From contig CAWBZG010000005.1 in NCBI GenBank assembly GCA_963793245.1, forward strand, positions 620,001-684,000: a DNA stretch of 64,000 nt, given 5' to 3'. This DNA is from CAXBBB01 sp963793245 (GTDB taxonomy: Bacteria > Bacteroidota > Rhodothermia > Rhodothermales > BA12). The notes below the pieces were generated by a model. That model was not told where the DNA came from. It did no database searches and saw nothing but the letters and a program-made list of their open reading frames with translations. The position numbers and the translations under genes are program-made. Below are positions 26,985 through 34,777 of the stretch, piece by piece; within the stretch, counting starts at the first letter, position 1; the number at the start of each line of letters is the position of its first letter.

Positions 26985-27608
26985 ATGCGCCTATCCACTA
27001 CCCTCTCGCTCGCCATTGTCTGCGTTTTTCTGTCGTCCGCTTGCGACAGTGGAAGCGACGTGTTCACTGAGCAGGAAGACACACCACGCGTACAGGAAAA
27101 CGCTGACCTGTTCGAGGCGCGCATCACGTCCGCCGACGGAACGCGGACGGTTTCCGGGACGAGCACATCGCCCAATCCGGACAGTTTGCAAGGCGGCTTC
27201 TACTCGATCGTGCCGCGCGACTCGTCACTACTTCCCCTGACAGTCTTCGAACTCGCCTCCTCCGCCAGCGGGGAGAGGTTCGTCTTCTTCGGCTACCCAT
27301 CAGGCGGCCCGGCAGCCGAGACGGGATACGACATCGGCTCGCCGATCATCATTCTGGACGCGCAAGGCAACCCGGTGGAGGAAATCCCCGACTTTTACGC
27401 CTTGTATTTCGCCGGTGAGTCCAGACTCGCACTCGCCAGCAGTGGGACGCTCACGTTCACGACCGTCAGCGACGACAAGCTAGCGGGCACATTCACCTTC
27501 GAGGCCCGCGAACGCCCCGCTGATTCATCGATGAACCGCGACATCACCGTCGAAGGCACCTTCACGACGACGCGGCGTGCAGCACCCAGCCGCACCCGCT
27601 CGCGCTGA
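26985..27608 (+). CDS. tandem-family lipoprotein 1
   Basis: 207 residues with a signal peptide and lipobox LSSAC (lipidated C20), followed by DSGSD. The first of three tandem paralogues. Common features are ACDS after the signal, a strand FEARITSADGTRTVSG, a middle region ending GTLTFTTVSDDKLAGTFTF, and a final VEGTFTTTRR with a basic tail. The repeated beta pattern suggests a single beta-sandwich or lipocalin-like domain (inference). No catalytic motif. The leader ends TTGCC before ATG. It has its own terminator, so it is a separate transcription unit. Confidence 0.78.
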   Translation: MRLSTTLSLAIVCVFLSSACDSGSDVFTEQEDTPRVQENADLFEARITSADGTRTVSGTSTSPNPDSLQGGFYSIVPRDSSLLPLTVFELASSASGERFVFFGYPSGGPAAETGYDIGSPIIILDAQGNPVEEIPDFYALYFAGESRLALASSGTLTFTTVSDDKLAGTFTFEARERPADSSMNRDITVEGTFTTTRRAAPSRTRSR

Positions 27609-27625
27609 TCTCTCGTTTCACTCTC

Positions 27626-27667
27626 AAAGGGCACGCTTTCGACGAAAGCGTGCCCTTTGGCGTTTTT
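27626..27667 (+). terminator. intrinsic terminator after lipoprotein 1
   Basis: A long perfect stem CAAAGGGCACGCTTTCG (27626-27642) with its complement at 27644-27660, then GCGTTTTT. The symmetric A-rich and T-rich flanks would allow action in both directions. Confidence 0.93.
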
Positions 27668-27756
27668 GCTCGTCGAGACCTCATCCTCGCGTCATCGTCT
27701 GGGCAGGGCGTTCTTTTTTGCATCGTGGCGCCGGACGGATGCATTAGCCGTTTCGC

Positions 27757-27764
27757 TACCTTTG
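27757..27764 (+). promoter_or_regulatory. Bacteroidota-type -7 box (TACCTTTG) before lipoprotein 2
   Basis: TACCTTTG followed by C, a perfect TAnnTTTG match, 21 bases before the ATG at 27786. A clear -33 TTTG was not found at the standard distance. Confidence 0.6.
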
Positions 27765-27785
27765 CGCCATTTCGCTCCTACCTCC

Positions 27786-28391
27786 ATGCGCAGCTTTTCC
27801 ACGCTCCTCTTGCTCACGGCTCTCGTCCTGCTGTCCGCCTGCGACAGCGCCGACTCGGTCGCCGATCTCGTTTCCCCCGCCACGTTCGAGGCGACGATCA
27901 CATCGTCGTCAGGCGTGCGCAGCGTGACGGGCGAAAGTCTGTCGCTCACGCCCGACGAGTTGGGCGGCTCGTTTCTGGCGCTCACCGTCGGCGACCCGGG
28001 CGACGAACAGACGTTCACCATCCTGCGCCTCGTGGCAGACGATTCGGACGAAGAGTTTCTCTTCATCGGCGCCCAACCTGACGCACTCGTCAAGGACCAG
28101 ACGTACTCAGTCGGCTTCAATCGCATAGACGAGCAAGGCAACCCGGTCGGCTTCCAACCCGAGTTCGTCGGCGTCTACCTCACGGACGACGCCACCACGT
28201 TCGGCCTCGCCGATGGCGGGTCGCTCACCTTCTCCAACGTTGGCGACCAAATGACGCTCGCGGGCCGATTCGCCTTCACGACGCGCGAGACCTTTGGGCA
28301 GGACGGCAACTTCTCGGATCAGGAAATCGAGGTCGAAGGCTCGTTCGTAGCGACGCAGCGCGAGGCTCCCAAGCGCGACGGCACGCGCTGA
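27786..28391 (+). CDS. tandem-family lipoprotein 2
   Basis: 201 residues from the ATG at 27786. The longer frame from 27657 would start inside the preceding terminator. Lipobox LLSAC (C19), then DSADS. It is a paralogue of its two neighbours: FEATITSSSGVRSVTG, a middle strand region, GSLTFSNVGDQMTLAGRFAF, and VEGSFVATQREAPKRDGTR at the end. Very acidic mature protein with a basic last ten residues. Predicted location is the outer or inner membrane surface via the lipid anchor. Function unknown. Confidence 0.8.
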   Translation: MRSFSTLLLLTALVLLSACDSADSVADLVSPATFEATITSSSGVRSVTGESLSLTPDELGGSFLALTVGDPGDEQTFTILRLVADDSDEEFLFIGAQPDALVKDQTYSVGFNRIDEQGNPVGFQPEFVGVYLTDDATTFGLADGGSLTFSNVGDQMTLAGRFAFTTRETFGQDGNFSDQEIEVEGSFVATQREAPKRDGTR

Positions 28392-28408
28392 CGCCTTCTG
28401 CCGCCCCA

Positions 28409-28444
28409 AAACGGCGCGCTTTTCCTCTCGAAGACACGCCGTTT
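28409..28444 (+). terminator. hairpin after lipoprotein 2
   Basis: AAACGGCG (28409-28416) pairs with CGCCGTTT (28437-28444) across a 20-base loop, followed by CTCGTTTG. Weaker than the other two terminators of this cassette. Confidence 0.5.
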
Positions 28445-28551
28445 CTCGTTTGGGATCGTTTGCCACACAACCGCCACACTCTCGCGAAAGGGCTGACGCA
28501 GATCGACGGCTACTCTGAAGGCGTTCACTTCCACTCAACCCCGCACCGACC

Positions 28552-29178
28552 ATGCGACGCTCTTTCCTGCTGCCCCTCGCCGCGCTCCTCCTCTTCGCCG
28601 CCTGCGACAGCGCCGACGGTACCGACTTCGCCGAAGTCGCCCAAACGTTCGAGGCCACCGTGACGTCTGCCGACGGCACGACCGTCGCGTTCTCCGGCTC
28701 GACCGACGCACTGACATCTGACGGCGTACTCGGCGGCGGCTTCGTCACCTTTACCCGCGACGATACGACAAAGACCGGCACCGCCGTCGGTCTGCGGTTG
28801 GTCTCGGACGACCGAACGCAAGCCTTCCGCCTCGCCGGTTTTCTAGCCGATGACATCGCTCTGGATTCTGCGTATCCCATCGGCCTGCCGACCGAGAAGG
28901 TAGCGCGTCGCCGCGTCGCCCCCGTCGATCACTTCAAAGCCGCCTACCACTTCCGCGGAGACAACGACCGTACCCACGCACTAGGCACCGACGGCACGAT
29001 CACGTTCACCGCGATGACCGACGAATTGCTCGAAGGCTCGTTCGCGTTCGACGCCGTCGTCCTCAAGCGCCGCGACGCCGCAGCCGACTCAACGGCTCAG
29101 CGCGAGACGGTCAGCGTCGAAGGCACGTTCTCGGTCGAGCGCGCCGAGCGCAAGCGCAAAGACAAGCGCCGCGACTGA
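28552..29178 (+). CDS. tandem-family lipoprotein 3
   Basis: 208 residues, lipobox LFAAC (C18), then DSADG. Third paralogue: FEATVTSADGTTVAFSG, an acidic middle region, GTITFTAMTDELLEGSFAF, VEGTFSVERAERK and a lysine/arginine tail. More diverged than copies 1 and 2 in the middle (an insertion around KVARRRVAPVDHF). The leader ends CGACC before ATG, with no Shine-Dalgarno. It is followed by a strong bidirectional terminator facing the HMG-CoA lyase gene. Confidence 0.78.
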   Translation: MRRSFLLPLAALLLFAACDSADGTDFAEVAQTFEATVTSADGTTVAFSGSTDALTSDGVLGGGFVTFTRDDTTKTGTAVGLRLVSDDRTQAFRLAGFLADDIALDSAYPIGLPTEKVARRRVAPVDHFKAAYHFRGDNDRTHALGTDGTITFTAMTDELLEGSFAFDAVVLKRRDAAADSTAQRETVSVEGTFSVERAERKRKDKRRD

Positions 29179-29200
29179 GTCTCTGCCGCATTGTGGATCG

Positions 29201-29237
29201 AAAACCTGTCAGGTCGTAGGGGCCTGACAGGTTTTTT
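29201..29237. terminator. bidirectional terminator (ACCTG..CAGGT hairpin, copy 2)
   Basis: AAAACCTGTCAGG (29201-29213) pairs perfectly with CCTGACAGGTTTT (29223-29235), with T-runs on either strand. It separates convergent lipoprotein 3 and HMG-CoA lyase. The left arm plus loop ACCTGTCAGGTCGTAGG differs at one base from the hairpin at 22286-22317. Confidence 0.93.
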
Positions 29238-29245
29238 CCGTTGGA

Positions 29246-30145
29246 TCATCCGCCCAATCCATACACCTTGCCCGGCAGCGCACGCCCCAGAAAGTCGGCC
29301 ACTTCGCACGTCACCTGAGCAACGGCTTCCACGTCGATGCCGGTGTGCACGCCCATCGCAGCCAGAATCGCAGCGGTGTCTTCGGTCGCGATGTTGCCGG
29401 TCGCGCCGGGGATAAACGGGCAGCCGCCCAGTCCGCCCATCGACGTATCGAACCAGTCGACGCCCGACTCCACTGCCGCGACCACGTTGGCGAGTCCGGC
29501 GCCGCGCGTGTCGTGCAGGTGGAGGACGAGCCGAGCGTTCGGAGCAACCTCACGGACGGCAGCGATGCGGCGGCGAATCGATAGCGGGTGGGCACGTCCG
29601 GTCGAGTCAGCGAGCGAGAACGTGTCGACCTGGTCTGCGAAGCGCGCGGCCAGTCGGGTGACAGTTTCGAGGTCGACGTCTTCGGCGGCAGCGTAGCCCC
29701 AGACCGTTTGCAGATTGAGTTGCACCTCGGCCTGCCCGTCGCGCGCCATGCGGATCATCGCCTCGGCACGTTCGGCCCCTTCCTCGACGGTCATGTTCAC
29801 GTTGTCGCGTGCGTGCTGCGGGTGCGTCGCAATCGACAGGTCGATGGCCCTCGCGCCGGATGACAACGCTCGCTCGACACCCTTCTCGTTGAGCGCCAAT
29901 GCCGAGTACACGCAGCCGTCGACGTTAGGAAGTGCGGCGAGTACGTCGGCGGCATCGGCCATCTGCGGCACCCACTTGGGGTGAACGAAACTCGTCGCCT
30001 GGATGCGCGGCAGACCGGCACGTGCGAGGCGGGTGATCCAGTCGACTTTGCGCTCGGTCGGGATCGGCTTGGATTCAAACTGGAAGCCGTCACGCGGTCC
30101 GACTTCGCAGAGCGTGACGTGGGTGGGGAGCGGTAAATCGGTCAT
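29246..30145 (-). CDS. mvaB: hydroxymethylglutaryl-CoA lyase
   Basis: 299 residues from the ATG at 30145 (MTDLPLPTHVTL). Splits HMG-CoA into acetyl-CoA and acetoacetate, the last step of leucine degradation. Seen: CEVGPRDGFQ at the N-terminus (catalytic Arg and metal-binding Asp), TSFVHPKWVPQMADA, NLQTVWGYA, LHLHDTRGAGLAN (metal-binding His pair), and the GGLGGCPFIPGATGN loop with the family cysteine. All expected catalytic residues are present. No other leucine-degradation gene is in the window. TACCTTTC directly before the ATG suggests a leaderless or nearly leaderless transcript. Confidence 0.93.
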   Translation of the reverse strand: MTDLPLPTHVTLCEVGPRDGFQFESKPIPTERKVDWITRLARAGLPRIQATSFVHPKWVPQMADAADVLAALPNVDGCVYSALALNEKGVERALSSGARAIDLSIATHPQHARDNVNMTVEEGAERAEAMIRMARDGQAEVQLNLQTVWGYAAAEDVDLETVTRLAARFADQVDTFSLADSTGRAHPLSIRRRIAAVREVAPNARLVLHLHDTRGAGLANVVAAVESGVDWFDTSMGGLGGCPFIPGATGNIATEDTAAILAAMGVHTGIDVEAVAQVTCEVADFLGRALPGKVYGLGG

Positions 30146-30148
30146 GCG

Positions 30149-30156
30149 GAAAGGTA
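30149..30156 (-). promoter_or_regulatory. possible -7 box abutting the mvaB start
   Basis: The minus strand reads TACCTTTC, one mismatch to TAnnTTTG, ending three bases before the ATG at 30145. If it is a -7 box, the transcript would begin at or next to the start codon. Confidence 0.4.
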
Positions 30157-30231
30157 GCGCGCGCATCCCTCTTCGTGATCGGTCCGTACCCGATGCACGC
30201 GCCGTATGCTATCGCTCCGCCCCACGTGCTC

Positions 30232-32145
30232 ATGATCTCTCGCCTCGCGCCGCTCGCGCTCCTGCTGCTCGCTGCCTGCTCGTCCTACCCCGACGCGCCG
30301 CCGCCCGGCCCCGCCCCCGACAGCCCGACGACGTCCGCCACGCCCCTGAGCGATCGCACCGTCGCCTACACGATGGATGTCACGCTCGACCCTGACGCCC
30401 GAACGGTCAGTGGTACGATGCGGGTTCGGTGGACGAATACGGACGCCGTCCCGGTCGACACGCTGATGTGGCACCTCTACCTCAACGCGTTTCGCGAGCA
30501 ATCGACGTGGATGGCAGAGAGCGGCGGATCGCACCGCGGCAGTACGGTCGAGGGCGAGGACAAGTGGGGCAGCGTGACCGTCGACCGCGTCGCGCGCGAT
30601 GGCGTTGACCTGACCGACCGCCTGACGATCTCGCCCACCGAAACGGCGATTGCGACCGATTCGACCGTCGCCGCGCTTGCGCTGAACACCGCTGTCGCGC
30701 CGGGTGACAGCGTCGTACTCGACGTCGCATTCACGTCCAAGCTGCCGCGCATCTTCGCTCGGACCGGTTACGCTGAGACCGCTGGGGGCGAGCCGTTTTT
30801 CATGGTCGCGCAGTGGTTTCCCAAACTCGCTGTCTACGAAACGCCCGGCACCCGCTACGTCCCCGACGATGCGCCGCGCGGACGGTGGAGCGCGCACGCC
30901 TTCCACAACCACAGCGAGTTCTATGCCGACTTCGGCACGTACCGCGTCCGCATGACCCTTCCGACCGACTACGTCGTCGGCGCAACCGGCCTGATGACCG
31001 ATGAGCAGTCCGGCGACGACACCAAAACGCTGACCTTCGCCGCCGACGACGTGCACGACTTCGCTTGGACGGCATCGCCCGCCTACCGCGTATTCGAGTC
31101 GCAGTGGAAGCACGTCCGCTTGCGCCTGCTCACCCAACCCGAGCACGCCGGACAAGCCGACCGCTATCTGGAAGCCGCGCGCGTCGGGCTGGAGGGCTAT
31201 TCGGATCTGGCAGGCGAGTACCCGTGGACGACGCTGACGCTGGTCGACGGAGTGGGCGACTCGAACGGGATGGAATACCCGACGCTCGTCACGCTCGGCA
31301 CCGGCTACGGAGCACCGCCGTGGGTGCGGCTGCCCGAAGTGGTGACGGTGCATGAGATCGGCCACCAGTGGTTTCAGGGCATGCTGGCCTCGAACGAAGC
31401 CGAAGAAGCGTGGCTCGACGAAGGCATCAACTCGTACACCGAAGTCCGCATCATCGACGCCGCGTGGAATGGGGCGGACGGCGACGGATCGGTGATTGAC
31501 CTCCCCGGCTTGGGCGCGAGCGATTTCGAGGTGCAACAACTGAGTGCAGCAGGCCTAGACTTGGGAGACGGTGCCATCGCCGCCCCAACGTGGGAGCAAG
31601 AAAACGCCTATTCTGCCCGCGTCTACTCCAAACCGGCGATGCTGATGGCGAGCATGGAAACGCTCGTTGGACGGGACGCGATGCGCCAGGTGATGCGCGA
31701 CTACGCTGCCACGTGGCGCTTCCGCCATCCAACGTCGCGCGACTTCATCGCGTCGGCTGAAACGTCGACGGGGCAGGATTTAGGCTGGTTCTTCGACGCC
31801 TACCTCTATGGCGACGCTGTCCTGAGCGACAGCCTGAGCCTGGACACCGACTCGACCGGCAGCGTGCGCCTCCAGGTTCACCGTCTGGGAACGGCACCTT
31901 TCCCTCGCCAGGTCGAAGTCATCTATCCGACTCGCACTCAGATACTCGACGTCGACCGAAACGAGGGGCTTGACGTGCGCCTCACCGAAGCCCCTACGAG
32001 CGCGCGCCTACTCGCCGTTCCGCTCGACCAGAACGCCGCCGACGATGCGGTTTCGCTCCGCCCCGACGCCGCGTTCGCGCGCAAGCTGCACCTCAAAGCC
32101 GCGCAAGCTGTCCACCTCCTCCTCTCTGCACTCACGAGCCTGTGA
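30232..32145 (+). CDS. M1-family (aminopeptidase N-like) metallopeptidase, lipoprotein
   Basis: 637 residues from the ATG at 30232, which starts a lipoprotein signal with LLLAAC (C16); the longer frame from 30175 lacks this. The N-terminal beta domain (about 55-270) contains the saddle of M1 proteins. The zinc site is HEIGH (H374, E375, H378) with E397 in WLDEG, the exact M1 spacing, and the exopeptidase-like motif is SNGMEYPT instead of GAMEN. Tyr in the YSKPAMLMASME region is the likely transition-state stabiliser. It acts at the cell surface or in the periplasm on peptides. The next gene overlaps by 4 bases. Confidence 0.92.
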   Translation: MISRLAPLALLLLAACSSYPDAPPPGPAPDSPTTSATPLSDRTVAYTMDVTLDPDARTVSGTMRVRWTNTDAVPVDTLMWHLYLNAFREQSTWMAESGGSHRGSTVEGEDKWGSVTVDRVARDGVDLTDRLTISPTETAIATDSTVAALALNTAVAPGDSVVLDVAFTSKLPRIFARTGYAETAGGEPFFMVAQWFPKLAVYETPGTRYVPDDAPRGRWSAHAFHNHSEFYADFGTYRVRMTLPTDYVVGATGLMTDEQSGDDTKTLTFAADDVHDFAWTASPAYRVFESQWKHVRLRLLTQPEHAGQADRYLEAARVGLEGYSDLAGEYPWTTLTLVDGVGDSNGMEYPTLVTLGTGYGAPPWVRLPEVVTVHEIGHQWFQGMLASNEAEEAWLDEGINSYTEVRIIDAAWNGADGDGSVIDLPGLGASDFEVQQLSAAGLDLGDGAIAAPTWEQENAYSARVYSKPAMLMASMETLVGRDAMRQVMRDYAATWRFRHPTSRDFIASAETSTGQDLGWFFDAYLYGDAVLSDSLSLDTDSTGSVRLQVHRLGTAPFPRQVEVIYPTRTQILDVDRNEGLDVRLTEAPTSARLLAVPLDQNAADDAVSLRPDAAFARKLHLKAAQAVHLLLSALTSL

Positions 32146-33200
32146 CTGACCTCTCGCCGCAGGACAACCCACTCGAACTGACGCCCGAGCCGTTTCCCAC
32201 GCCCGACGCGCCGCCTGTCCACACGTCCACCGACTTGCTCCGCGCCGGATCGACGTTCGCAGCCCGTCGCATCGGAGTGAGCGCGTTGCTCCACGTGCTG
32301 CAGAGCGCGCTCGCTCTGCTTGGCACCTTCTCGGTCTACTGGTGGACCGGACGCGCCACAAACCGCCTGGCGCTCCCGCTCGACTACGACGAGGTGTCGC
32401 TGCTGACGTGGGCAGGCATCTTGGGGGAGGCGGGAAATGGCTTCGCACTCGCATTTCTCAACTTGCTCTGGATTATGCCGCTCGTCTGGATTGTGTCAGC
32501 GGCGCTGCGTACCGGCGTCGCCTTCGCTGCCTCGCACGGTGGATCTGGCATACGCACCGGCCTGGGACACTACGGATGGCATGGCGTCGGACTGGCCGCG
32601 CTGTTCGGAGTTCTGGCGATCGCGTGGCTGCTGGTCGCCTTTTTCGCATCCGCTACCGTCGCCGCGTTGTGGGACGGTGCGCCGAACGCGCTGTGGAGCT
32701 ACTTCGTCCTGCTTCCGGTCTTGCTCTTCGGCGGCTGGGCGATGCTGGCCTTCGCTCACGACCATGCCCGCGCCGCCATCGCGTTGGGATCGCGGATCAC
32801 GGACGCCGTACGGCTTGGCCTCGCCGCCATCGGCAGAGACGGACCGAGCGTGCGCGTCGGCGTCGGAGTCGTGCTGATCGGCTGGCTCCTCTGGCTCGCC
32901 CCGTTCGTCGTCGACACCGCGCTAGACGGCGCGTCGCCCGCTGGTTTCTGGACCGCGTTTTTGATCGGGCAACTGTTGCTCTTCGCGCGCACGTTCGTCG
33001 ATGTCGGTTGGATCGCAGGCGTTGCGGCCCGTCACGTCACCTTACGAGACGACGAAGCGTCCTGGCTCAGCCTGCGCTTGCCGCGTGAGCCGATCGTATT
33101 CGTCGAGGAGGAAAGCTCACCGAGCGTCCTCATGCCAACGGAAAACGGCGAGGGGCCGACCGATCCACGAGATCGACCAGCCCCAGATGGTGCGCCGTAG
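32142..33200 (+). CDS. multi-spanning membrane protein, unknown
   Basis: 352 residues, GTG start overlapping the stop of the M1-like peptidase gene (GTGA), so the two are translationally coupled. A proline-rich cytoplasmic N-terminus (1-45) is followed by about six hydrophobic segments (approx. 50-70, 90-118, 145-170, 180-200, 238-258, 265-295). The C-terminal tail is polar and proline/glutamate-rich. No recognisable transporter motif. The coupling suggests a partner of the surface peptidase, but this is inference. It ends 5 bases from the convergent trxB. Confidence 0.7.
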   Translation: MTDLSPQDNPLELTPEPFPTPDAPPVHTSTDLLRAGSTFAARRIGVSALLHVLQSALALLGTFSVYWWTGRATNRLALPLDYDEVSLLTWAGILGEAGNGFALAFLNLLWIMPLVWIVSAALRTGVAFAASHGGSGIRTGLGHYGWHGVGLAALFGVLAIAWLLVAFFASATVAALWDGAPNALWSYFVLLPVLLFGGWAMLAFAHDHARAAIALGSRITDAVRLGLAAIGRDGPSVRVGVGVVLIGWLLWLAPFVVDTALDGASPAGFWTAFLIGQLLLFARTFVDVGWIAGVAARHVTLRDDEASWLSLRLPREPIVFVEEESSPSVLMPTENGEGPTDPRDRPAPDGAP

Positions 33201-33205
33201 GCGGT

Positions 33206-34258
33206 TCAGGCTGCTGCCTGCTCTGCCTCGTCGCTATCGACCGACTCGGCAGCGTGGTACTCCGTTTCGGTACGCACCTCGTCGATTACCTCGTGCTCGG
33301 CCAGCCAGCGCTCGGCATCGATGGCCGCCATGCAACCTGTACCCGCCGCTGTAATCGCCTGCCGATAGACGTGATCTTGCACGTCACCGCACGCAAATAC
33401 GCCATCAACGCTCGTGTACGTGCTCGTCGGTTTGGTCAGGATATAGCCGTTCTCGTCCATGTCGAGCTTGCCCTTGAACACCTCTGTATTCGGCGTGTGG
33501 CCGATGGCGACGAAGAAACCGCCGACAGCCAGATCACGCGTCTCGCCTTTCTCCGTATTGGTGATTCGGACGCCTTCGACCCCGTTTTCGCCCAGCACGT
33601 CATCAACGACGGTATTCCAGAGGAACTCGATCTTCTCGTGAGCGAACGCACGCTCCTGCATCACCTTGCTCGCGCGCAATTCGTCGCGCCGGTGGATGAC
33701 GTAGACTTTCTTGGCGAAGCGCGTCAAGAACAACGCTTCTTCCAAGGCCGTGTCGCCGCCTCCGACGATGGCGAGGTCTTCGCCGCGGAAGAAGGCCCCG
33801 TCGCATGTCGCGCACGCACTGACGCCGCGCCCGAGCAGCCGCTTTTCGTTCTCCAGGCCGAGGTACCGCGCCGATGCTCCGGTCGAGATGATGACCGTCT
33901 GCGCCAGAACCGGCTTCTCCTCGTCGACGACGAGTTTGAACGGACGCTCGCCCAAGTCGACGTGCGTCACCATGCCATAGCGCATATCCGCGCCGAAACG
34001 CTCGACCTGCTGCTCCATTTGCTGCATCAGATCCGGCCCCATAATGCCTTGGGGAAACCCGGGGAAGTTCTCGACATCGGTCGTCGTGACGAGCTGTCCG
34101 CCTGGCTGTGGCCCTTGAAAGACGACAGGAGCGAGGTTGGCGCGCGACGCGTAGAGTGCTGCCGTGAGTCCGGCTGGACCGGTACCGACGATGACGACGT
34201 CGTGGCGCTCGGCCTTGGAAAAGTCGAGCGTGGTAAGTGGCGAGGAGTTGAGTTCCAT
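33206..34258 (-). CDS. trxB: thioredoxin reductase
   Basis: 350 residues, a low-molecular-weight FAD/NADPH thioredoxin reductase with a C-terminal extension of about 30 residues. Seen: VVIVGTGPAGLTAALYASRA (FAD), QPGGQLVTTTDVENFPGF, the redox-active CATC (C149, C152) in SACATCDGAFF, GGGDTALEEALFLT (NADPH), and VFACGDVQDHVYRQAITAAGTGCMAA. The C-terminal tail is acidic (DSDEAEQ). It reduces thioredoxin, encoded immediately upstream on the same strand. An intervening hairpin could reduce its expression relative to trxA. Confidence 0.96.
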   Translation of the reverse strand: MELNSSPLTTLDFSKAERHDVVIVGTGPAGLTAALYASRANLAPVVFQGPQPGGQLVTTTDVENFPGFPQGIMGPDLMQQMEQQVERFGADMRYGMVTHVDLGERPFKLVVDEEKPVLAQTVIISTGASARYLGLENEKRLLGRGVSACATCDGAFFRGEDLAIVGGGDTALEEALFLTRFAKKVYVIHRRDELRASKVMQERAFAHEKIEFLWNTVVDDVLGENGVEGVRITNTEKGETRDLAVGGFFVAIGHTPNTEVFKGKLDMDENGYILTKPTSTYTSVDGVFACGDVQDHVYRQAITAAGTGCMAAIDAERWLAEHEVIDEVRTETEYHAAESVDSDEAEQAAA

Positions 34259-34284
34259 AATCGCAAACAGATAGAGACAGAAAT

Positions 34285-34316
34285 GCCCGAGACCGACACG
34301 ATGGTCAGCCTCGGGC
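34285..34316 (-). terminator. hairpin between trxA and trxB
   Basis: Minus-strand GCCCGAG (34310-34316) pairs with CTCGGGC (34285-34291) around an 18-base loop and is followed by ATTTCT. A partial terminator or attenuator between the two thioredoxin-system genes. Confidence 0.6.
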
Positions 34317-34341
34317 GAAGGGAGGCATCAGGGCCGAGCCG

Positions 34342-34683
34342 TTACGCGGGCTGAGCCGACAGCGCTTCAAGCTTCTCGGCGAGCACCTTTTTCGGTACGG
34401 CACCAATCAACTGATCGACGACCTGTCCGCCCTTGAAGAAGAGCAGCGTCGGAATCGAGCGTACGCCGTACTGCATTGCGACATCCGGGTTTTCGTCTAC
34501 GTCGACTTTGCCAACGAGCGCGCGTCCGTCGAACTCATTGGCGACCTGCTCGATCGTCGGCGCAATCGCGCGGCACGGACCGCACCACGTCGCCCAGAAG
34601 TCGACGAGGACAGGCTTATCGCTGTTGACGACGTTGTCGTTGAAGTTGGCGTCAGTGAGCGTGAGATATTTGGCTTCTGCCAT
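34342..34683 (-). CDS. trxA: thioredoxin
   Basis: 113 residues from the ATG at 34683 (MAEAKYLTLTDANF), the usual thioredoxin length; the longer frame adds 57 unrelated residues. Active site WCGPC (C34, C37) within VDFWATWCGPCRAIAPTIE, then KVDVDENPDVAMQYGVRSIPTLLFFKGG with the cis-proline. General protein disulfide reductant in the cytoplasm, reduced by TrxB. Order trxA-trxB with an 83-base gap. Upstream of trxA is purL, 94 bases away on the same strand. Confidence 0.97.
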   Translation of the reverse strand: MAEAKYLTLTDANFNDNVVNSDKPVLVDFWATWCGPCRAIAPTIEQVANEFDGRALVGKVDVDENPDVAMQYGVRSIPTLLFFKGGQVVDQLIGAVPKKVLAEKLEALSAQPA

Positions 34684-34777
34684 GACCGGATTGGGTTTGT
34701 CGGTTGAGGAGTGCGAAACGGTGCGTACAGGGCAATGTTTCTGGAATGATCGGTCCACATCTAACGAGGAAGTCCGT

